Positions 45,101 through 57,500 of a stretch of DNA of 64,000 nucleotides are shown one piece after another. Source of the stretch: Bugula neritina (Eukaryota > Bryozoa > Gymnolaemata > Cheilostomatida > Bugulidae); contig OZ037768.1 in the NCBI GenBank assembly GCA_964035545.1, positions 12,170,741 through 12,234,740 on the forward strand, written 5' to 3'. The notes under the pieces are model-generated. The model had not been told where the DNA came from and did no database searches. It was given only the letters and a program-made list of their open reading frames with translations. Made by a program: the position numbers and the translations under genes. Position 1 is the first letter of the stretch, and every line of letters begins with the position of its first letter.

Positions 45101-48100
45101 ATATTATAATGATAATAATATAATATTATAAGTACCATTACTGCATTTTATAAATCACATGGTTGCCAAAAAAATGTATCACAAATTTTGTAATTATACA
45201 TCAAAAATAGAACTATAGCTAGGCAGCAGGTTAGAATAGAGTAAATTTTTAAAACTTGAAATCATGATTTGACTATTGTTTTATTTAGGCTAACCAACCT
45301 AGGAATACAAGATTGGGTTTTAGCTGACAGTTTATAACATTTAGCTTTTGAGCCAGCAGCACTGGCACTTGTGAAGTATAGGCAAAGTTAGTGAAGCGAG
45401 ACTAACTAGCACTCAAATACAAGGCATATTGAGACGCAATAACAAGTCAGGAGCGTATAAATTGAAAAGAATGTGGAAGGGGGACTATGTTTTTCAACAA
45501 GCTATAACTTAAACATGAATTGGTTTTTGAAAAAAATAAAAAAGTATATTGGAGAACATAAGTTTCTTTATCTTTTCATATTTTTTTTGTTCCTGTGACA
45601 TTCAACCTGTTCGAGCTATCAGTGGAACATTGTTCATATAGAACATAAAGCACCTGGCAAAGAGCCAGAAAATGAAAAGTGTGACCTTAAACTAACTGTG
45701 AAGGAATTGGCAGTCTTTGATGGAGAAAGAGCATTATCATCTCCCTTTTTGATAGTCTAGTCTTGTAATCATTTTCTTGCAAATTATTATCTACTCTGAT
45801 TATTTTTCACTGATAGGTTTTTAAAAATATATGCAAAAAATAGACATAAAGTTAAAGCTTTTTTCATCATTTTGTCAGTGCATTTTATATGCTGAGCTGA
45901 TAACAGATTGAAATTAATTCAATGAATACAAATGTGACTCTTATTAATTAGTTGTAGGCATAATTTCAATTTACTATCATAATGTTATCATATAAAGCCA
46001 TTATATTTAAGTTCATTTTTAAAGATGCACTGTTTCAATAAAATTTCACATTAGAATATATTGAATATATATTGAATATACATATGTAATATATGTAGTA
46101 CATGTAATACATGTAATATATGAATATTACATGATATCATATTTAAGTTTTGTTTAGTCATGTGTGCAGGTAATTTTGTTAGGTGTGCCTAGTGCTTACT
46201 ATGAGAGAGGAGAGAAGAACCACACTGGTAGAATAACACACTTGTATCAAGACTATGGGCTGATTGATGGCTATATATATTTTAGTAAAGACTGTGTACC
46301 TACTGATGTTTGTTTGCAGGTAAAATCATTCATACATTTTATACTGCCCGTTTGTGGTATCTTTTAATATTTATCATACCCAACAAGCATTTCAGCCTGC
46401 AGTTTTGTAGAATATTTAATTAGATTATTATTTGGTGTGCAATTTTTTTGAAAATGTTATAGCTTCAAAGCTAGATCATGTTAAACTTTTGTCATTCAGA
46501 TAGCAAAATTGGTGTTAAAGGTTTTTTACTAAAGAGCACCTCAAAAGGCATATCTTTTAGTCCACTTTTATTTTACGGTAGTTTAGTATTGGTTTCAGAA
46601 ATTGCGTTTAAACTTTAGCACATACTCGAACTATAGGTATACAGTTCAATTTCCAAAAGGGTTATTACAAAATTATTGCCATAAATCATCAGCCTCTATT
46701 ACTCCTCTGTTCTATTACTATTTAGCTCATGGCAGTCAGTAGTCCTTAAAAGTTCAAATGTTGAGTTTCTACAAATAAAATGTTTATCTGTATGGTATGG
46801 CTGCCATTTTTGGTTTATGTTTAATGTCTTTGAAGCTGAGAAATACAGGTTTAGCTAAATAAGTTTTAGCAGAATACTACTTTACTAACTAAAAAATTTA
46901 CCAACGCTACCAATTAATTTTTAAACATAGAATTGTAATATATACTAATTGCTGCCCCCTAATTGCAATGAATCCGGCTTCAGGTTAATGACACAGTAGA
47001 AGTGAATGCCGTCCGCCAACCCAGACATACTGGTTGGAAAGCGAGTCACATCAATTTGGTAAATGACGAGTGGGACTCTATCAGTGATGTCTATCTAAAA
47101 GTGGGCGTGGTAACCAATCTAACCAATGAAGGGGGAGGAGCTATAAACAATCAGTACAGTTTTACAGCCAACTGTCTTAAGGTATTATTTAGTTTTTCAC
47201 TTATCAATACATGCATCATTTGAATTAAACAATTCAATTGAAAGTAAATAAACGAAAAACATTTTATTTGTTTGTTACTTTATTAATCAAAGTAAAATAA
47301 TATTTCAGACGCCACAGTGATGTCTGAAATATTATTTTACTTGTAAGTAATAAATTGTTTCAGGTATACCTATTTTAGATAAATAATTTTTGTATAAATG
47401 AGTATGAATAAATCATACTCACTACTTTAAATTGAATACCTAACTTAGAAGTTTGTTTGCTGGTCTAGCAAGTACCAAGTTGAGAGATATTTTTTTGCAG
47501 TTTTAAATTTCAATTATAAGCAAAACATGAAGTTATTTATTTAAATATTGAAAGCTTTGGGTAATCTTTGTAGAAAAAACCACTTGAACATTACCTACAA
47601 TAGTCATTCATGCATTAAAATATAAGACATAACTTTTTGGTTACAAAAAGAATTTTTTGCTGCTCTCTATGTAGAAGCATTAAGTTTTGCATTCTAAAAA
47701 AGTAGATGCTATTTTCTATAAGCTTAGGTTTGAATGGATTGAATGTATTTTGTGTAACACTGAATAAGTATTTAAATATAAACTTTTGAAGAACTGGTCA
47801 TTCTGAGTGCATGAAATATACAAGCAGGAAAAGACAACTTTATTTTTTCTGCTTCACATGCCTTCAGTGTGTCATATTTTAACCAATAAAGTATATACTT
47901 TATTTGCATTTTAAACAATTTCTATCTTTTAACCTAAAGTTAGTGTAAGTAGTTGATAAAACTCGGACTTTTAGTGGTACTTGTTTCTTTCTACAGATAA
48001 TGCTAGAACTTGCTATTTTTAATAAATATATAAATTATGAAATACCAACCTTGCCTAGAAGCTGATTGAGTTTGAATTTTAATTATATAACATTGTGTTA

Positions 48101-51100
48101 TGACCCAACTCTCCTCTGTCCTAACTTTCATATTTTAGGATTATACTCCTTGGCGAGGAGATAAGGTTCAGGCCAAGGTTGTAGACAATGGTATGACTCA
48201 GGTCATTGAAACTGTTGAGCCGTATCCTGTTCAGACATACTCAGGTTAGTCGAGTGAATAATAGGTATGTGCATATGTAAGTGTATATAGGTATATAAAC
48301 TTGTGTATATAGATATATTCGTGTATATAGGTATATAAACTTGTGTATATAGTTATATAATTGTATATAGGTATATAAACTTGTGTATATAGGTATATAA
48401 ACTTGTGTATATAGGTATATTCATGTATATAGGTATATAAACTTGTGTATATAGGTATATAAACTTGTGTACATATGTAAGTGTATATAGGTATATAAAC
48501 TTGTGTATATAGATATATAATTGTATATAGGTATATAAACTTGTGTATATAGGTATATAAACTTGTGTATATAGGTATATTCATGTATATAGGTATATAA
48601 ACTTGTGTATATAGGTATATAAACTTGTGTTGAAAAGGTATATGTATAAGTACATATAAAGTATTTAATAGGCATAGTGTGAGTCGTATACATAGTGCTG
48701 TTGAAGTCATAGATCACCTAGTTGTTATATAAATGTTGTAGTTCAATTCACAAGATGCTCAAGTTGTATACCTAATAACTAATCCAAACGGTTATTTCTT
48801 TTCAAAACTTCTAGGCAGGGTGGTAGTAGTTGGACAACGTTTTTGCTTTATTGATGGAGATTTAGCCTTTACCAGAAGCTGTTGTGTTGGGAGTTATGTA
48901 CCCATGAAAGGTGATCTAGTTACTGGCACTATGATAGAATGTGATCAAGGAAGACGCTGGAAACATAGAGCTCTCACTGTGCAGAAAACCATTAGTGACC
49001 CTATAAGTTCACACCCCCTTGAGGCAGGCGATTTCTTCCAGCCGCTGCAACCGCAGTAAGTAAAGAAAGAGCTTTCAAGAAGTTGGTGAATTGCATAATT
49101 GATATTATATTCAGGAAGAATATCATGGCGAGATGCACAGGATTTGTATTTGTAAAAAAAAAAGTTGTGTTGCCTAAAACTAATTATTTGCTCATTTCGG
49201 TTTCCTATTTCACTCCATATTCCCATTTATGGAAGTATGATTTATCTTGAAAACTGGCATGGAAATGAAAAAACATAGCTTTACATTAATGCAAATGAAA
49301 GCATATGAAACTGTGCGATTCAAAAATGTCTACTGACTGTCTAGCTATTAGTGCAGGTTTAGGCTCCTTGTTGGTAAATTAAAATTTATTTATTTACAGG
49401 CCTTTCTTTCTGAACTGCTAAGCATGAGCTTCTGTCTGTTTAATTATGATTCAATATTTTTTGTAGAGATTCTCCGGATAGCAAGATTTCAGTCACTGGC
49501 AATCTTCTCTTCAACAACGTGATTCTAGGCCACCATTCTACTCATACAATATACATCAAGTGAGTCACATACAGATATATACATACTAGTCACATACTAG
49601 TCACATACTAGTCACATACACATACTAGTCACATACACATACTAGTCACACACACATACTAGTCACATACTAGTCACATACACATACTAGTCACATACAC
49701 ATACTAGTCACATACACATACTAGTCACATACACATACTAGTCACATACACATACTAGTCACATACTAGTTACATACTAGTCACATACTAGTCACATATA
49801 CATACTAGTCACATACATATACTAGTCACATACACATACTAGTCACATACACATACTAGTCACATACTAGTCACATACACATACTAGTCACATACACATA
49901 CTAGTCACATACTAGTCACATACACATACTAGTCACATACACATACAAGTCACATACACATACTAGTCACATACACATTCTTCTCATACAATATATGTCA
50001 TTATTAATTTCTTACTGTACATTACTCACCTATTCTTTGTTATCAGAGATTATTTCAAATTACTTTTTTTATTTAGTACGATCTAGTAATCTTCTATTTT
50101 TATTTTATTGGTAAATGTTGTTTTGTGCAATTCAATTATTGACCATCAAGTTTTTCTTAACTAACCACCACACACTAACTACTCCTACCAATTATTATTC
50201 TAACCGCTATAGACTGTGTTTAGGAATGGTGGAAAAGACATGGTGAAGCTCCAAGCAGTCAAACTCCATGATCCTTCTGGAACTCAGTTTACTGTTTCTG
50301 ATGCCAAGTTATTGCTGGACGGTCAGCTTGCCCAGTCCCTACAACATGGTGCTGCTGAGCTCAGCTTACTTCCAGGGATGACCTGCTATTGCAATGTCAC
50401 CTTTACTCCCAGGTAACTGCCGCAGCAACTGTATTATATTATGTCAGTCAACGTTGTTGTTGAAAATATAAATCCGTATAGTTTTCTTTATTTACTAGCA
50501 CTGTTGTTTATATAAATACTGGTTTAAAATGGAGGAATCTTTTCTCTTTGTAGAAATTTCAGGTTTAGAATTCAGGCATTTCAACTATATGCGATTTTAA
50601 ATATTTTATTGTAGAATATAACGTATAAGATTCTGTAGTTTGTGATTATTTGTGTCTTTTTGTAGATGAATTGCTTCATGCTTTACTCATACTAATAATA
50701 CATAACTTCAAACGTTTGTTTTATAATATGGAATACTGGCTGCAGCAATATGTGGAAGGCAGTTGATCAGTTCTTATCGGCTTCTTTAATCTCTCAAGAT
50801 GAGATATTATGTTGTTGAGTTGAAGAAGATGCTACCAGTATCTATACTCAATTTTGGGACAATTCTAATGTCCAAATGCAACAGATTGGATATAATTTAA
50901 TACTATAATATTTATCTGGAAAAGTTTAACAACACATAGAATAGAACAGTAAATTATATGACTGATGGTTTGATGCTCTGTGCCAGTTATGACTAGCCGA
51001 ACCAATGAATGTATTAGTTTGAATTTAGAATTATCTAGAAAGACCTATTTGGCTTGTAAGTTTGCAGTAAAAAGCTTTGACAATGGCTCTTGTTCAATAA

Positions 51101-51776
51101 ATACTTGCACTATATTTGTTATTAAATCACGTTTGGGAATGCTGACATATAGCAAGCACGTAAATGGCGCATAGACACACGGGTTTAGCAATGAGTTTAA
51201 GAGTTGAGTAATGGTGGAAATAAGATGTAGATGCTTATAATAATCTTCAAGTATGATATTTCAACCTTGACCCTAGATGTAATCACGATTGAGTAGAATA
51301 GTGGAATGTTACGAGTAGTTGTACATATTATAGTAGTTACTTGAAGTGGAAGTGGATAGTAAGAGAAGTCAATGTATGTTTGCTTGTAGAAACCTGAAGT
51401 GTGAAGCAGTTTCTACACAAACATTCGCTAAATCTACACAAACCATAAAATTCTGTTACTTTCATTCAGGCAGCAGGTCTGATGTTGTTGACCATCTTGA
51501 GTAGTGAGAATACATTTATTCTAAAGTCTGATTGATCAATAGAATTGATTATTGTTTTGGTTTTAGATATATCGGTGAAGAGAAACAGGGAATAGCAGTG
51601 TTTTTTGATAAGACAATTACTCACATAAGTGTTGTTGGCATATGCACTACAAGCGTGGAAGATTCTCATCAGGCTGTAGCTGCCAGACCACAGCAAAAGT
51701 ATCACCAAGTGAAACACAACATTCCCTTCACAGAAAGCAATCAGCAAACTTTGCCTGGGAGTCGCCCTTCCTTTAG
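39115..51776 (+). CDS. MOV10L1: MOV10L1-like protein, N-terminal half (8 coding exons, helicase part not found)
   Basis: MOV10L1/Armitage is an RNA helicase that feeds transcripts into piRNA biogenesis in germ cells. Exons: 39115-39295, 46183-46319, 46984-47181, 48139-48244, 48815-49055, 49467-49559, 50224-50412, 51567-51776. All junctions are GT-AG and phases agree (1,0,0,1,2,2,2,2), giving 451 codons plus 2 nt. It starts MFRIARVIINFISETLAQPE, a hydrophobic N-terminus like that of MOV10L1. Then come three MOV10L1-type beta modules: GRITHLYQDYGLIDGYIYFS, VGVVTNLTNEGGGAIN with WRGDKVQA, and VVGQRFCFIDGDLAF with MKGDLVTG. A further module follows (TGNLLFNNVILGHH, then IAVFFDKTITHISVVG). The last exon has a good donor (GTATGT), so splicing onward is expected, yet no UPF1-like helicase motif appears before 64000. 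If the donor is not used, the protein ends 24 codons later at 51849. Confidence 0.82.
39296..39842. repeat. Degenerate TAGTAA/TAATAC trinucleotide-like repeats
   Basis: Runs of AATACTAATAGTAATAC and variants fill this stretch of MOV10L1 intron 1. They resume beyond the LINE insertion at about 41240-41580, so the LINE landed in this array. Confidence 0.75.
39843..39855. repeat. Target-site duplication, RTE-like LINE
   Basis: ATTTGTTACTATA, identical to 41225-41237. Confidence 0.85.
39856..41224 (-). mobile_element. 5'-truncated RTE-like LINE with 13-bp target-site duplication
   Basis: One frame runs right to left from about 41190 to 39869 with only three in-frame stops. Visible RT parts: LPKKGNLQLCQNYRTISL, QAGFRAGRSTTEQI, VFVDFKKAFNRV (followed by a stop where Trp is expected), GVRQGCLLSPTLFNIFLERI and the catalytic FADDID, with a TGA just after. 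The C-terminal region has SFKYLGSVV, LYACESWTL, the WYGHVTRS block and RRGRQKKRWENNI, typical of the widespread RTE/'endonuclease-reverse transcriptase' group of invertebrates. The 3' tail is (GGTACA)n. ATTTGTTACTATA occurs at 39843-39855 and 41225-41237 and marks the duplicated target. Confidence 0.9.
41225..41237. repeat. Target-site duplication, RTE-like LINE
   Basis: ATTTGTTACTATA, identical to 39843-39855. Confidence 0.85.
42359..42798. repeat. Imperfect foldback element, about 440 bp
   Basis: The ends match in inverted order (AATAGACCCTTTTCAGA left, TCTGAAAATGGTCTATT right). Inner blocks match as well: GTTGTGTCCT with AGGACACAAC, AATAAACTTGAA with TTCAAGTTTATT, and ACTGAGCAATGC with GCATTGCTCAG near the centre. 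It lies in MOV10L1 intron 1. Confidence 0.8.
43125..43600 (+). repeat. Dispersed repeat, copy 1
   Basis: Shares CACAGTTAGTTTAAGGTCA, GATAGCTCGAACAG, TGAAAAGATA and ATATACTTTTTTA, in the same order, with the reverse complement of 45440-45710. No coding potential. Confidence 0.7.
44038..44103 (-). repeat. tRNA-derived SINE head
   Basis: On the minus strand TGCGTGGTCCAGAGGTTAGA resembles a pol III A box and GGTTCAACCC resembles a B box, about 35 nt apart. No full cloverleaf or acceptor stem is formed. A T-rich tail follows. A tRNA-derived SINE or tRNA pseudogene fits better than a working tRNA. Confidence 0.5.
44110..45439. other. MOV10L1 intron 1 sequence without recognised features
   Basis: AT-rich with a TAATAATATAAT microsatellite at about 45090-45130; nothing coding is seen. 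Confidence 0.5.
45440..45710 (-). repeat. Dispersed repeat, copy 2 (inverted relative to copy 1)
   Basis: Reverse-complement match to 43125-43600 as described there; the pair forms an inverted repeat with a 1.9-kb spacer. Confidence 0.7.
47290..47342. repeat. Perfect 21-bp hairpin in MOV10L1 intron 3
   Basis: Arms AAGTAAAATAATATTTCAGAC (47290-47310, written here with its 21st base) and the exact reverse complement at 47322-47342, with an 11-nt loop. It may be a tiny foldback element or the TIRs of a deleted element. Confidence 0.85.
48262..48636. repeat. 22-bp satellite (GTATATAGGTATATAAACTT) with higher-order structure
   Basis: Units of about 22 bp with variants (TATTCATG, ATATATAATTG). 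A block of several units from 48285 is repeated from 48480 in the same order. Lies in MOV10L1 intron 4. Two long minus-strand ORFs rich in IYTSLYTYIH are by-products. Confidence 0.92.
49565..49978. repeat. 11/17-bp satellite (CACATACTAGT and CACATACACATACTAGT)
   Basis: Two related units alternate irregularly for about 410 bp, directly after the exon ending at 49559, in MOV10L1 intron 6. Every unit contains ACTAGT. Confidence 0.95.
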
Positions 51777-51900
51777 GTATGTTTTAAAATGTGTTTGCTA
51801 TAGAATAGTGTACTTACTGGCTATGCCAATTAGTTTTCCACCAGTATGAGCAGTTATTTAGCAAAAGTTTCTTCCCAGAAACAAATTATATAAACTAATT
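50990..51900 (+). repeat. Segmental duplication, source copy (includes MOV10L1 exon 8)
   Basis: Near-identical sequence recurs at about 58960-60260. Matching anchors include TTTGTTATTAAATCACGTTT (51116) with 59052, and the whole exon at 51567-51776 with 59934-60141. Confidence 0.9.
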
Positions 51901-53780
51901 TTGATACTATCTATATAATCTTTAAAAGTTTTGTTTTAAAACATCCTATGAAAAATTTAAAATTGGCATGCTCAACTTATACCCAAAAAGGCAGGGTTAT
52001 ATGATATTTCTATAATATCATATAAATAATCCTTTGCTAATTATCCCTACTGTAATCTAATCTATTATGGCACTGGATTACTGACATAGCTGGTGCAGTT
52101 TATTTACATCCATTGCCCTGTGACAGATTATTGATAAATAGTTTGTCTCTAGATGAGCACATAGTTTGTCTGTATCCTGTATTGACTACTCTGTAATTGT
52201 AAGCCAGCTGCAGAGTAGCTTGCTCGAGTACAATAATGATTATTAGTTTGTGTATGTAAGAGACGTAGGAATGAATACTTCACCATGAATAAAGGGCTTA
52301 TTAAAAGCTGGTGTTCCATCGGCAAGTTTAGGTCGCAAGAGTTACAACTCACTAGTTAACCTGAGGATGTTAACAGAACCAAAGCTATTGAAATTTCGCA
52401 GCTAATTTATGGTTGCTTATTAAAGACCCACCCCCCCTCCCCTTGTTCATTGATATCCTCAGAAATATACAAATTATAGTTAGGTATGCCTAGTTTCGGT
52501 CTGTTATAAAGGAATTGATATTCTTCATAGCATGTAAATTGTAAAGTGATCTATATACTTTTCAATATTGTGGTTTTGCAAATTGGGTAATGATTGTAAA
52601 TGTTGCTAGAAGCAGCGCCAGCTGGGGGTGAATTTTTGTAGACATCGTATGGATTTCCAATTCCCCAACGCCAAACTCAGACCCCAAATTCGATGACCAC
52701 CAACTCAGTGCTGCTTCCAGCAAAATTCACTAATTACTTTGCCAAGTATAAGCCTAGTTCTCAAGCTTTATATTTTTCTCTTGCTACTATGCTGAGTTAG
52801 CTAATAATGCCAAGGTCTCCAGCCTAGCTGTGTTCTCTCTTGAAGGCTGTAGGAATCCTGGTTATTTATTACATCAAAGAAATACTTAAATGTTGTTTGA
52901 TTGCTCTATCAGCTTTTTATAGGGTTTATAGTACAAAAACAATAAAAAATAGGTTAAAGTTGCTGTGTTAGCTGTCTTAGATTTGCCTAGACTTGCTGCC
53001 AGCTTATCTTCTATGTCATACTTTGACCCGGCAAATATAACCCTTGTATAGTAAGTTTATATCGAATAAAGTTGTTAAGCTTCGGTTTGTCACAGATGCA
53101 CTCTTGAGGGGGAGGGGGCGAAAATACAATTTTTTTTATATTAGATGTGTATCTGTTGGTTTGAAGTGTGGCAAAGTAAAGGCACATTTTGAACACAAAA
53201 AATTTGAAGAAGTGTTAGAGAGGTAGGGACAATAGTGAAAAAATGAAACAAGCCGGTATTTCAGAGTAGAAATATAGCAAAAGAAGTTATATCCCAAACC
53301 AAAATTTATTAAGAAAATTAAAAAACTTGGGCTATCAAGATTTCTCCACTACTGCATCTAAATGGTCGGAGGCACTTTCTAAATCACCAGATTAGAACCT
53401 CTCACTAGAATATGGAACTTCGCTCTGTATAATATCTTCATATTCTTAGCTAGAACTTATAAATAAGATAATCCTTTGGGAATTCAGATTGAGAACATTC
53501 TATGGATTTCCATTAGATGTAGACATATTAACGAAGATTCTAGAAACAGAGCATTTCCTGTTTGTAAAAAATCATCACAATCTTTAATAGCCAAACAGAT
53601 TATTTTTGCAATTGGACAAACAAGTTATTACTTTGTAAGCGTATTGACAAGACCGGCTAATGACAACATTGTTATGGCAACCATGTGGCTTCAAGGCTTG
53701 TTATGTCACGCAACACAGTTGAAGATGACATTGCTAAATTCAAAGCATCACATGACTGTTGGCTACCCTTCACTGCATCT
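51900..53780. other. Region between the last MOV10L1-like exon and GST-1
   Basis: No exon with helicase motifs, no supported gene. A 102-codon ORF at 53476-53784 has no family features and overlaps what looks like the GST-1 promoter. Confidence 0.5.
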
Positions 53781-53790
53781 CTAAGTGACG

Positions 53791-53800
53791 TATATATATA
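53791..53800 (+). promoter_or_regulatory. TATA-like box of GST-1
   Basis: TATATATATA, followed by a leader exon (start near 53820) that ends at a strong donor CA|GTAAGTGG at 53860. The coding exon is reached from an acceptor at 54501-54502. Confidence 0.55.
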
Positions 53801-54510
53801 GTTCTGCCAGCTACTCCAGGCATTCTACATTCACACTGTTGAGAGCAAGCAGCACACTCAGTAAGTGGCTAGTATTTTGAATGTTTATTATAGAGGTTAC
53901 TTTGTAGTCAAACTCTGCTGCACTGAAGGTTGTTGGTAGAATACTGTTAGTAGTAAGGCATAGGTGCTGTGGCAGAAAAGCTCTAAATCAGTAGATGCCT
54001 GATGCAATATCAATATGTGCTTGTAGCCGGCATTTTGCTTTTAGTTTTAGCTTACAATTATATTATTTTTTATGGGTCGCTTAACTCACTTTACTTTATT
54101 TGGTATTTGAATATCTTGATTTTCATTTATTTTACAATATTCAAGGAAAAGCATCCAGACATAATTGCTCCTTTGCCACATGTGAATAAGTCCTTCTAGG
54201 ATTCTCACAGCGATAGCTACTGTAAAATAAACTAGTTAAAACAGCAGATTTAATCTTCTGCATTTTGCATTGAATACTATAGTATTAGTGAACCATCTTT
54301 AATTATAAAAAAGCTGTGAGAACAGTTGTAACTAAAATTAGCATAAGTGAGTGACTGGCATATTTTTATTTTTAAAAATGCAATCTGTTTTAAATTAATG
54401 TAGGATAGAGCAATTTTTGAGACTGCAAAATATATAATAGTATCTTTATCTGTTGGCTGTTGTATGTGCTTAAATAACACTAAAATTTAGTAAATTTTGT
54501 AGTTGTAAAG

Positions 54511-57500
54511 ATGGCAGAAATGAAGCTCACATATTTTAATGGCCGTGGCAGAGCTGAGTTAACTCGCCTGCTTTTCACCCAAGCTAAAAGGTCCTTTACT
54601 GATTGCCGAGTTGAGGGAGAGGAATGGACCAAATTGAAACCTTGTAAGAACTGTACTGTAATTATAACAAATAATAAGAGCAAAATATAAATGACTGACA
54701 AAGTTGATTTAGTATGCATCTAAAATTATTATGTAACAATTTATTGGTCAGCTCCTGCTAAATTATACCAGTAAATTCTGCTATTCATTTTTTTCAAGTA
54801 TGTAGGTGATATCTATTGCACTCTTATTGGTTAACTTACCATCTGCTGGCTGTCTTACTTTGTACTGGCCAGCAACGTGGATGGCAGGAAAATGGAGAGA
54901 TATGAATGGATAGCTAGGAGTTTTAGCTAGTAGTGCTAACCCCAAACTAGAGCTTACTTTATATTGCTAACCAAGTTGTAGATGTGAGGATTCAAAGCCT
55001 GCTAGTAGCACGTTATTTCAACTTCTTATTTTAAGATCACAATTTGGATAAAAGACTCGTGCATTTTAAAAGTATCTTTATTTTGTAGCAACTCCTAAAG
55101 GCCAGTTACCAATCTTAGAAGTTGATGGAAAAGTCCTGTGTGAAAGCATGGCAATTGCTAGATTTGTTGCTAAGGAACTAGGTATGTGTTGGTGTACACT
55201 TTGGTGAGGCAGCCTCTAGAGTCTAGACAGCAGCTGTTTAGCTTACATAATAGGAATATTGTTGGTTATTTCTCATTATTAGCCTTTCAATGCAGTACTG
55301 CTACCCATTCGCAACTAGTTTCCAACAGCCAACCTTGATAACAAATTAAAGAGGCTAAGAATTTACTTTTAAATAGGTTCAGATGTTGTCTTATCTGTTT
55401 TGATTGGACATCATTATAAACTCAACATGTTTTTAGGTCTTTTTGGTTCAAGCAATCTTGAAGCTGCTGTCTGTGACATGATGATTGAGTCTGTTAATGA
55501 CATACTTCTCATTTGTGTTGATCGCATGTTTAAAGCCAAGACTGAGGAAGAGAAGGTAAAGCTGGTTATGATTATCAGTTAGTACATACTGACATTGACT
55601 GAGCGTGTAGACATTAGTAGCTTTTTATTGAATTTATTATTCTTATAATGTTGTATAATCTTTTTGAGTTGAATTCTACTTAGTTTATTAAATTAATTTT
55701 TTGTGCCAACATTATTTTCCTAACTATAATTTAAGTTGTTCAGCGCAATTTATTTTTCTGTTATTTTATACACTGTTTAGACTTTAGATGAATATAACAC
55801 AGGCACTGAATAATTAATATTCCAGTGTCTATGTTGCAACTTATGATCAGTAATTTTTTTAATTCGTTTGATGGTTTTAGTGCTACATGTTTATTTATAA
55901 GTATCTAGTCGGAATGAAAGTTTTGCAGCAAATTTATTACAAGAGGCACATTAATATATTTATTAAAAAATTCAGGTTTTTGGACATACACTAGCATGAT
56001 TATATTCAAGCTAACTCTGTGAGACTGAGATTTTACCCTGAATATGATAGTTTTATCTTGTGAAAAAGCTTGGTATATCAATATTTCGATATGAAAAGGT
56101 TGGGACTAAATTAGTATGTCTAGTAGTACACCAACTTTATCTGCAAACAATGTGTGCATCAACTCTATCTGCAGATAATGTGTGCATCAATTCTATCTGC
56201 AGATAGGGTGTGCATCAACTCTATCTGCAGATAATGTGTTCTCCAACTCTATCTGCAAACAGGGTGTACATCAACTCTATCTGCAAACAATATGTGCATC
56301 AACTCTATCTGCAGACAGGGTGTACATCAACTCTATCTGCAAACAGGGTGTGCTTTAACTTCAAACTATTTTTGTTTTTGTTGAATATGAATAACTGAGT
56401 TTTTAGCTGTGTTTGTTGCTTCTTACTATGAGATTTATACTACTGAAATAGTAATTTGCATTATTCTGGTGAAAGTTCTGATGGATTTAGTGACTCTTGG
56501 ACTCCTTATCTCAGATAAATCTGTTAACATGACTCCTTAATCTCTACAAAAATTAATAAACGAAACAAAAAAATTATGGTAACTGGTTTGTGATCCATAT
56601 TTCGCAGGAGAAAAACTTGATCTGAATAGGTCCAGATATTTTGATCAAACTGCTTTTTTTTGCCCAATGATTAAATCTGATTGCAGACTTTATGTTTGTA
56701 GGCTGCATGTGATGAAAAACTTGCTAAAGGACTTGAATGTTTTGAAAAATTTGTTGCTGCTGAAAAGAAAGGAAAATTTGTACTCGGTGATCAGGTTTGT
56801 AGTTTGTAATAGTAGTTGCACTGTTATATTTGTGTAGCTTTGAAATATATTCGTGCATAGAATTCATTAAATTGCTAAATTTCTATGCATATAATGTCTG
56901 CCTAATTTTTTTATAAATTTTGTTTCTTATTTTGTTTTCTTATAAACATGGTTATATACATTTCTTTTGGAACTATTTTTTGTTTAGTGCAAAGCTTACT
57001 GTAGTTATTGCTGTGGTGAAATGTTGGGTTTGTAGGTGTGACTAAACTTCTCAGAGAGCTCTTGCCTAGAAACAAAAGTGATGGTCTTAATGTGATTTTA
57101 TTCATTGATCTGTACAAAACAGAGCTTATTTTTTACAAAAACCTTTCAAAAAACTGTTTTATATAGGTAAAAATCAATTAGCAGTTTTAGAACCTTTTGT
57201 GAGCAAAAAATGACTTGCCAGTTTACTAATATGCAAAGGCCATGAATATAAATGTAGGCCTATATACACTGCATCACAGTGGCTATACTGAGTAATCTCA
57301 ATACTACAAGCTTGTTCAAGCTAATCATTGTTAACTGTAGTATTCACCTTTATTCTTACATATTCTGTTCGTAGGTTTCCATTGCTGATGTAGCAATATT
57401 TGTTGGCGAAGAATTTGTGTCCAAGTCTCTGCCTCATTTTAAATTGGACTACCCTGCAATAAATTCAGTATCCAAAGAGTTTTCATCGCAGTCCCATATT

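Noticed and set aside
48246-48717. Tyr/Ile-rich minus-strand ORFs of 98 and 154 codons
   Set aside because: They are translations of the GTATATAGGTATATAAACTT satellite.
53476-53784. 102-codon plus-strand ORF before GST-1 as a missing MOV10L1 exon
   Set aside because: No similarity to helicase or MOV10L1 linker motifs, and no good splice frame; overlaps the likely GST-1 promoter.
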